From Novosphingobium sp. FKTRR1 (GTDB taxonomy: Bacteria > Pseudomonadota > Alphaproteobacteria > Sphingomonadales > Sphingomonadaceae), in contig NZ_JAIZDA010000031.1 of assembly GCF_020404405.1 (NCBI RefSeq), forward strand, positions 1 through 44,105: a stretch of DNA of 44,105 nucleotides, written 5' to 3'. The position numbers and the translations under genes were made by a program. Numbering within the stretch: the first letter of the stretch is position 1; each line of letters opens with the position of its first letter. The notes under the pieces were generated by a model. The model had not been told where the DNA came from. It saw only the letters and a program-made list of their open reading frames with translations, and searched no databases. This document shows, one piece after another, positions 39,310 through 44,105 of the stretch.

Positions 39310-40338
39310 CTAACGGGGTCCCTTTTGCACGCCGGTCCACACCTGTGACCACTGCGCGTTGCTCGACACGTAGAAGTGGTAGGGCTGTCCGTCGACCCAG
39401 TTGGCATCGAGCAACATGTGGCGCCCGTGATCGTCCCACAGAACTCCCGCCAAGACGTGGTCAGTACCAAGAGCTGATGGGCTCTTGCGAGTACGGCTGG
39501 CCACTAAGGAGCTCGCTTCCTCCCAGGTGCTCCGATCGATGATTGCTGCGTGCCGGCCTGGCCATGTGCGGTCATGACCTCGGATCTCGCCGACGTAGAT
39601 GGGATTGCGGAGAATGTTGTAGACCGACCCTGGGCTGATAGGATTTCCACCTCTCGTTCCTCCCTTTCCTGATGCCTTGCGCGAGCTACAGAGTCCGGCC
39701 TCCCGCACAGCCGTCATTGCGGCAGTGTAGGTTCCATGCTTGAGGAATGCCGCGTAAATGAAGCGGACGATCTCAGCTTCGGCCTCGACGATCTCAAGTT
39801 CCCCCTCTCGGTATTCATATCCGAACGGTGCGAGCCCGCCATGGATGCGGCCATGGCGTTTGCGAGTCCGTATGCTGTCCCGAACACGCTCGGCGATCAG
39901 TTCCCGTTCAAATTGGGAAAATGTCAGCAGGACGTTCAAGATCATGCGGCCCATGCTGTCGGCCGTATCGAACGCTTGCGACACAGATACGAGTCCAACT
40001 GACCGCCTGTCGAAAATTTCGATCAACCTTACGAAGTCGAGCAGGCTGCGGGTCAGGCGATCAATCTTGTAGATGACGACGGTGTCGATCTCGCCGGCTT
40101 CGATGTCTTTCATGAGAGAAGCAAGCGCTGGCCGCTCGAGACCACTGCCTGAGTGACCACCGTCATCGTAGCGCTGTGCCAGTTCAGTCCAGCCGCGATA
40201 CCGCTGGCTGGCAATATAGGCCGAGCAGATCTCGTGCTGTGTGGTCAGCGAATTGACATCGTGATCTAGGCGACTGTTGGTGCTTTTGCGTGTGTAGATG
40301 GCGCAGCGGTGGGGTGGGCTTGTGACAATCTCCGACAT
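39310..40338 (-). CDS. Large serine recombinase, N-terminal catalytic part (split by IS21 element)
   Basis: A 342-residue reading frame, of which the last 11 residues are read inside the IS21 end. The resolvase domain is complete: AIYTRKST with the nucleophile Ser, DDGGHSGSGLERPAL, YKIDRLTRSLLDF and QFERELIAERVRDSI, then the recombinase domain with PFGYEY and SVYNILRNPIYVGEI. I chose the ATG at 40338, six bases after AGGAGG. With the C-terminal part it would be about 598 residues. The recombinase likely served integration of a neighbouring segment and is now probably dead, since the zinc-ribbon and C-terminal parts are cut off. Confidence 0.9.
   Translation of the reverse strand: MSEIVTSPPHRCAIYTRKSTNSRLDHDVNSLTTQHEICSAYIASQRYRGWTELAQRYDDGGHSGSGLERPALASLMKDIEAGEIDTVVIYKIDRLTRSLLDFVRLIEIFDRRSVGLVSVSQAFDTADSMGRMILNVLLTFSQFERELIAERVRDSIRTRKRHGRIHGGLAPFGYEYREGELEIVEAEAEIVRFIYAAFLKHGTYTAAMTAVREAGLCSSRKASGKGGTRGGNPISPGSVYNILRNPIYVGEIRGHDRTWPGRHAAIIDRSTWEEASSLVASRTRKSPSALGTDHVLAGVLWDDHGRHMLLDANWVDGQPYHFYVSSNAQWSQVWTGVQKGPR
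39342..39349. repeat. 8-bp target duplication CCTGTGAC, right
   Basis: Partner of 36826-36833 at the istA-side end of the IS21 element. Confidence 0.93.
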
Positions 40339-40413
40339 CGTCATCCTCCTGAAAGGGGAAGACAAGTCTGCTTGCTCCAGCGGCTCAAAAACAGCGGCAA
40401 CGTTAGGCGCCAT

Positions 40414-40618
40414 CTCGCTAGGTGAATAGCCGGTAATAGTCAGATCGGGGAAGTAAGGGTCGATCGCTCGACTTGTATTCCGATGCGAGCCAATAGGCGA
40501 ACTACAAACGATTGTTTCTGTGTCCGGGTACCTCTCTGCAATTTTTTGTTATGAAATTGGAGGTATCCACTCTTGACCCGTCAACTCTGGTAGATGATGG
40601 TCGTCGCGCTGTGTACAT
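40414..40618. promoter_or_regulatory. Divergent region between serine recombinase and hxsA
   Basis: This 205-bp AT-richer stretch must hold both promoters. TACCTC and GAGGTA form an inverted pair about 30 bp apart around 40529-40565 with an AT-rich centre, and TTGACC occurs at 40573. No -10 stands out and there is no LexA box here. Confidence 0.35.
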
Positions 40619-40630
40619 ATGGGGACCACC

Positions 40631-40897
40631 ATGTCGAGCAAGAATTTTCTAAAGCCGTTTGCGCTGACCGTCAGTACTTTGCTCGTATCCACGCAGGCGC
40701 AGGCGGCCCATGATCCTCAGCTGGTCAATGCAGTTGAGCAGGTCTCGCAAGCTGCGATGGCTACCAATATGTCGGAACTGATCCTTGGCGTTTCGACTGA
40801 CGTAATGACAGCTGATGCGCAGCACGCCAGTCATTCGAGTCACGCGAGCCATTCGAGCCATTCGAGCCACAGCTCTCACTCTTCCAGCTCATTTTGA
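40631..40897 (+). CDS. hxsA: His-Xaa-Ser repeat precursor HxsA
   Basis: An 88-residue precursor peptide. Residues 1-27 look like a Sec signal (basic KNFLK, hydrophobic FALTVSTLLVSTQAQA). A helical middle (LVNAVEQVSQAAMATNMSELILGVS) may be a leader for the enzymes. The C terminus has seven consecutive His-Xaa-Ser units (HAS HSS HAS HSS HSS HSS HSS) ending SSF, at 40823-40885. In the Hxs family this tail is believed to be modified by the two radical SAM partners; the product is unknown. The ATG at 40631 has GGGG six bases ahead; an in-frame ATG at 40619 is possible. Confidence 0.92.
   Translation: MSSKNFLKPFALTVSTLLVSTQAQAAHDPQLVNAVEQVSQAAMATNMSELILGVSTDVMTADAQHASHSSHASHSSHSSHSSHSSSSF
40823..40885 (+). 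repeat. Seven His-Xaa-Ser codon triplets
   Basis: Seven 9-bp units coding His-(Ala/Ser)-Ser. Codons vary between units (CAC/CAT; AGT, AGC, TCT, TCC), so the protein repeat is conserved by selection rather than by recent slippage alone. Confidence 0.9.
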
Positions 40898-40900
40898 GTT

Positions 40901-41224
40901 GTGAAATCCGAAACGGTCACGACGCCTGATCCGCAGGCTGCGCAACGCGTTTCGCTGTGCGGTTCTGCATATTCGGTCGAAGCCGTGCACCGAGCAGCCT
41001 ATGCCATGATGGCTACAATCGACGTGCGAATTCTGGCGACCGAACCAGAGATTGTCTGCGAACTGCACGTGCTCGGTAAAGCGAGCGCTGCCGATGCAGA
41101 ACTTACCTTTCGCCGAGAAGTTACAGATCACCAGCTCCGCCTCGTGATTGAAGAACGAACCAGCGCCTATCGCGATCTGATTCTGGGCCTGGCATTCTCG
41201 CGGACGGGCTTACAGGGTGGCTAA
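40901..41224 (+). CDS. hxsD: His-Xaa-Ser system protein HxsD
   Basis: A 107-residue protein matching HxsD by size, position and C-terminal pattern (VTDHQLRLVIEERTSAYRDLILGLAF). HxsD is always found with the other Hxs genes; a role as a precursor-binding or chaperone subunit is plausible by analogy with other peptide-maturation systems, but not shown. The GTG start lies 3 bp after the hxsA stop with no clear ribosome binding site, suggesting translational coupling. Its 3' end overlaps hxsB by 8 bp. Confidence 0.88.
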   Translation: MKSETVTTPDPQAAQRVSLCGSAYSVEAVHRAAYAMMATIDVRILATEPEIVCELHVLGKASAADAELTFRREVTDHQLRLVIEERTSAYRDLILGLAFSRTGLQGG

Positions 41225-42683
41225 GTTTCGTCCAGCTGATGCGTTCGATGCTTCAGCCAATGCACCCTACACCATGCTGCCCTGGCGCTTCACCGCGTTG
41301 GATGAAAATGAGCGCTATGTCGCGACAAACCTGGTCGGCGAACATCTCGTCCTCGACAGGGAAACAATCGGCAAGTTTGCGCGCCAAGAGTTGACGCCCC
41401 AGGATCCGGCCTACGATGCTTTGAAAGCGCGCCACTTTCTGATCGATGCCGACACAGGTGTAGGGGTTGATCTGCTTGCGCTCAAGCTCAGGACCAAGCT
41501 TGCCCCGCTCGCGAATTTCACCGCGTTGCACATCTTTGTTGTGACGCTGCGCTGCGAGCACAGTTGCCCGTACTGTCAGGTCTCGAGGGCGAACAATGAC
41601 CGCGGCGAGTTCGACATGTCGCTCGATACCGCGATGAAGTCTCTCGATCTTGTCTTTCGGTCCCCCTCGCCAGCGCTCAAGATTGAGTTCCAAGGCGGAG
41701 AATCCCTCCTCAATCTGCCCTTGATCAAGGCGATTGTCGAAGAGGCGAAACGCCGCAACGAAACAGCCAGACGCGAACTCGCGTTTGTCGTTGCCACCAA
41801 TCTCGCCGTTTTGAGCGATGAGGCACTTGCCTTCTTTAAGGCAGAGAACATTCTCGTTTCAACATCACTCGATGGTCCCGCAGATCTCCATAATGCCAAT
41901 CGTCCCCGACCAGGGCGCGACTCACATCAGCGGGCAGTAGACGGTATTCACCGAGCGCGCCGCGCACTTGGACATTACAATGTAGGCGCACTGATGACGA
42001 CGACTTCGGCCAGCTTGGACCGGGTCAAAGCGATCATTGACGAGTATCTGCGCCTAGACTTTGGCGGGATTTTTCTTCGTCCGTTGTCGCCCTATGGGTT
42101 CGCCATCAAAACCAAGTCGTACGCTGCCTACAGCCGTGAGCGCTGGCTGGAGTTCTACTTCGAGGGTCTCGATTACATTATCGCCCTGAACCGGCAGGGA
42201 TTTGACTTCATTGAGCACTATGCCGCGATGGTGCTCAAGAAAATGTTGACCCCGCTTCAGACCAGCTACGTGGATCTGATGAGCCCCGCCGGAATCGGAA
42301 TTGCTGCCATCGTCTACAACTATGATGGCACCGTCTACGCATCCGATGAAAGCCGCATGCTGGCGGAGATGGGCGATCCGACGTTCGCGCTAGGAAACGT
42401 CCATCAGAACTCGTTTGAGGAGATCATGCTTGGCGATGCCTTGATTGAGCCCCTGATGCAGTCATTTGCCGGGTCGGTACCCGGCTGTTCCTCTTGCGCA
42501 TTTGAGCCGTGGTGCGGGGCGGACCCGGTGTTCCATCACGCCACACAGGGCGATGCAGTAGGCAAGAAGCCGCTGTCAGCATTCTGTACGCGAAACATGG
42601 CGCTCTTCCGCGGCCTGATAACCCGGATGGAAGCGGATGATGACGTCAGAGCACTTTTTCAGAAGTGGGCGAACAGGGTATGA
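41217..42683 (+). CDS. hxsB: His-Xaa-Ser system radical SAM maturase HxsB
   Basis: A 488-residue radical SAM enzyme. The 4Fe-4S motif is C113-EHS-C-PY-C120 in TLRCEHSCPYCQVSRAN, followed by IEFQGGESLLN as the SAM-binding glycine region. The C-terminal SPASM/Twitch-like region has Cys in GCSSCAFEPWCGADP and FCTRNM, for auxiliary clusters. It probably modifies the HxsA tail jointly with HxsC. The N-terminal 100 residues may be a peptide-recognition domain. GTG start within hxsD; ATGA overlap with hxsC. Confidence 0.93.
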   Translation: MAKFRPADAFDASANAPYTMLPWRFTALDENERYVATNLVGEHLVLDRETIGKFARQELTPQDPAYDALKARHFLIDADTGVGVDLLALKLRTKLAPLANFTALHIFVVTLRCEHSCPYCQVSRANNDRGEFDMSLDTAMKSLDLVFRSPSPALKIEFQGGESLLNLPLIKAIVEEAKRRNETARRELAFVVATNLAVLSDEALAFFKAENILVSTSLDGPADLHNANRPRPGRDSHQRAVDGIHRARRALGHYNVGALMTTTSASLDRVKAIIDEYLRLDFGGIFLRPLSPYGFAIKTKSYAAYSRERWLEFYFEGLDYIIALNRQGFDFIEHYAAMVLKKMLTPLQTSYVDLMSPAGIGIAAIVYNYDGTVYASDESRMLAEMGDPTFALGNVHQNSFEEIMLGDALIEPLMQSFAGSVPGCSSCAFEPWCGADPVFHHATQGDAVGKKPLSAFCTRNMALFRGLITRMEADDDVRALFQKWANRV

Positions 42684-43831
42684 TTCCCCTTCGTGCTCGT
42701 GCGCTCGAGTTCCACAACGCTCCAGTCGGGCAAGCTGATGTTGTTCGGGTTTCGTTATCGCCTGAGAGGCCTGAAGTTGTCAGAGCACAGGAAGGATATG
42801 TCGTCGGCGCCGAGGCAGTTCCGAACGGCTTTGCCTGGTACCTGCTTGCATCCGCTGATGACTTGGTGCGCCTACCCGGCAATGCGCAGGCCGTAGTCGC
42901 GCCGGACCAAACGAAGTTCTTGGGCCAAGGCGACGTCATCGCGGTCGACCCCAAGCGCAAAGCACTGAGAGTGCTCTATCGCCGTTGCTCGCCGTACAAT
43001 CATTTTCTCCTGACAGAGCGCTGTAACAACTATTGCTTGATGTGCTCGCAACCGCCGCGAGATGTTGAAGACGGCTGGATTGTTGACGAGATATTGCGGG
43101 CAATCCCGCTCGTCAGCCGAGATGCAATTGAGATCGGATTCACGGGAGGCGAGCCGACCCTGTTGGGTGAGCGCTTCCTTGAGCTCGTTCAGGCAGCAGC
43201 CTCACATTTGCCGCGCACCGCGCTTCATATCCTCTCGAACGGCCGCCAGTTTGCTGATGGCAGGCTGGCGGCAAAGCTCGCTTCAATCGGCCATCATGAT
43301 CTGATGTTGGGGATACCGCTCTACTCTGACTTAGCCCACCTCCACGACCATGTTGTCCAAGCGGATGGCGCGTATGACGAGACGGTCAGGGGAATACTGG
43401 CGCTGAAGGCCAGCAGCGTCAGGGTTGAAATCAGGGTGGTATTGCAGGCGCAGACAGTGGGACGATTGCCGAATCTCGCTCGGTTCATTTCGCGGAACCT
43501 GCTGTTCGTGGACCACGTCGCGCTGATGGGGCTTGAACCGACGGGCTTCGCGCGGGCGAATCTCGAAGCGATCTGGGCCGACCCAGTTGACTACGCCAAC
43601 GAGCTCAGTGCAGCGGTTCGAATTCTAGCTGGTGCAGGTATCAGGACGTCCGTCTATAACAGCCAGCTTTGCGTTATGCCAACGGAGGTTAGGCCTTACG
43701 CACGCCGATCGATCAGCGATTGGAAGCAGACCTACCTGCCTGAATGCGAGAACTGTACTTCAAAGCAAGAATGCGCAGGTTTCTTTGCGAGCGTTACCCA
43801 TGCTCGAAGCCGAGGGATACGCCCGATCTAG
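42680..43831 (+). CDS. hxsC: His-Xaa-Ser system radical SAM maturase HxsC
   Basis: A 383-residue radical SAM enzyme with C115-NNY-C-LM-C122 in LTERCNNYCLMCSQPP, FTGGEPTLLG (about 155) and C-terminal Cys in LPECENCTSKQECAGFF (about 355-364). The pairing of two different radical SAM proteins with one repeat peptide is the hallmark of the Hxs system. I chose the ATG at 42680 because its ATGA overlaps the hxsB stop; a GTG at 42665 is also open. It ends the operon; no transporter or peptidase follows in the window. Confidence 0.93.
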   Translation: MIPLRARALEFHNAPVGQADVVRVSLSPERPEVVRAQEGYVVGAEAVPNGFAWYLLASADDLVRLPGNAQAVVAPDQTKFLGQGDVIAVDPKRKALRVLYRRCSPYNHFLLTERCNNYCLMCSQPPRDVEDGWIVDEILRAIPLVSRDAIEIGFTGGEPTLLGERFLELVQAAASHLPRTALHILSNGRQFADGRLAAKLASIGHHDLMLGIPLYSDLAHLHDHVVQADGAYDETVRGILALKASSVRVEIRVVLQAQTVGRLPNLARFISRNLLFVDHVALMGLEPTGFARANLEAIWADPVDYANELSAAVRILAGAGIRTSVYNSQLCVMPTEVRPYARRSISDWKQTYLPECENCTSKQECAGFFASVTHARSRGIRPI

Positions 43832-44022
43832 AACCAGCATTGGAAGTTGCCTTTTCGGATTGCCATCAGGGCTGCACGCTTATCTTACTCGATCTTATCG
43901 CGCTCCGCACGACGTGCCGAAACCTAAAGTTCGATTATCTGAGTGGCCACTTGCAGTTGGCCATATCCGACCAACTCAGTAAGCGTGGCCTGAGGGCCGC
44001 CTTGCTTATCGAGCCATGTTGA
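43832..44022 (+). other. Possible small ORF after hxsC, uncertain
   Basis: An open frame to TGA at 44020-44022 reads ALEVAFSDCHQGCTLILLDLIALRT and so on, with a protein-like composition (ordered hydrophobic residues, few Arg/Ser runs). It lacks a clear start: TTG near 43847 or an ATG at 43744 inside hxsC are the only options. I do not recognise it. It could be a decayed gene or noise. Confidence 0.25.
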
Positions 44023-44105
44023 TGGTGTGGGCGGCTTTGCCGGAGGCGCGGCGTTTGGCGAGCTTGGCCATGCGTGCGCGGATTTCGTGGGAACCAATAT
44101 CTTCT
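44006..44105 (-). CDS. C-terminal end of an unidentified protein (runs off the window)
   Basis: The last 33 or so codons of a minus-strand frame end with TAA at 44006-44008. The visible tail is basic and helical (EIRARMAKLAKRRASGKAAHTINMAR). I do not recognise it with confidence; it may belong to a transposase or a DNA-binding protein. It converges on the hxs operon. Confidence 0.45.
   Translation of the reverse strand, partial: EDIGSHEIRARMAKLAKRRASGKAAHTINMAR

Larger units (their letters stand above)
36834..39341 (-). mobile_element. Complete IS21-family insertion sequence
   Basis: A 2508-bp element running from TGTCAATCGGCG to CCGGTCCACA, flanked by perfect CCTGTGAC duplications. Each end has two copies of a motif near CGGCGTGCAAAAGGGACCCC, as expected for IS21-type multiple terminal repeats. 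It carries istA and istB on the minus strand. A second, inverted copy ends at 127. The perfect duplication shows the element inserted here directly. Confidence 0.95.

Noticed and set aside
40823..40885. Short tandem repeats as a CRISPR-like or satellite array
   Set aside because: The units are 9 bp, in frame, and code His-Xaa-Ser at the end of a secreted precursor next to hxsD, hxsB and hxsC.
40631..40897. HxsA as a simple His-rich metal-binding protein
   Set aside because: The exact three-residue periodicity and the adjoining two radical SAM genes plus hxsD fit the Hxs system better than a metal-storage protein.

Overview
This GC-rich window looks like part of an integrated conjugative or mobilizable element, or a plasmid-derived region, in an alphaproteobacterium, most likely a sphingomonad (Sphingomonas, Sphingobium or Novosphingobium type). 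The reasons are the strawberry-notch methyltransferase/helicase, plasmid-type ParB, ArdC and DUF2493 genes, small sphingomonad-type families (DUF5818-, DUF6961- and DUF6437-like), and LexA boxes of the alphaproteobacterial form GTTC-N7-GTTC.

Layout. 1-127 is the istB-side end of an IS21-family element. 128-1115 looks like ordinary flank: a GIY-YIG nuclease gene bracketed by inverted palindromic repeats, and a small ORF. 1116-1160 is the 3' end of a tRNA-Lys(CUU), a candidate attachment core, followed by a tyrosine integrase (1292-2566). Next come a VirB1-like lytic transglycosylase, a zinc-finger/Toprim primase-like protein, a strawberry-notch gene split by a RIT element (6981-10699), a PIN-domain toxin-antitoxin pair, ParB, an ardC gene split by a second recombinase-trio element (16622-23217) that carries its own ardC, a DUF2493 protein, VapBC and SSB. 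A gene-poor stretch (27771-28477) with several inverted repeats is the best oriT candidate. It is followed by a ribbon-helix-helix-like accessory protein, a coupling ATPase and a MobF relaxase, the gene order of R388 trwA-trwB-trwC. An S24/LexA-like repressor and a small operon close the transfer module. A large serine recombinase (36026-40338) is split by a complete IS21 element with a perfect 8-bp target duplication. The right end holds a complete His-Xaa-Ser system: precursor hxsA, hxsD, and radical-SAM genes hxsB and hxsC.

How it works together. Four exact GTTC-N7-GTTC (or GAAC-N7-GAAC) boxes lie in the promoters of the integrase, the transglycosylase/primase divergon, the transfer operon and the S24 repressor. 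At three of them a plausible -35 element lies in or beside the box, so excision, transfer and repressor synthesis appear wired to DNA damage through host LexA. Genes left of the oriT candidate (ssb, ardC, parB and others) all read toward it, as expected for a leading region using the transferred strand as template. Several have a stem-loop just before a TCAGGAG-type ribosome binding site.

Three separate insertions (RIT, second trio, IS21) have each broken one gene of the backbone. In all three cases the uninterrupted reading frame can be rebuilt exactly from the target duplications. No type IV secretion channel genes other than the VirB1-like enzyme are in this window, and the other end of the tRNA-Lys element is not seen.
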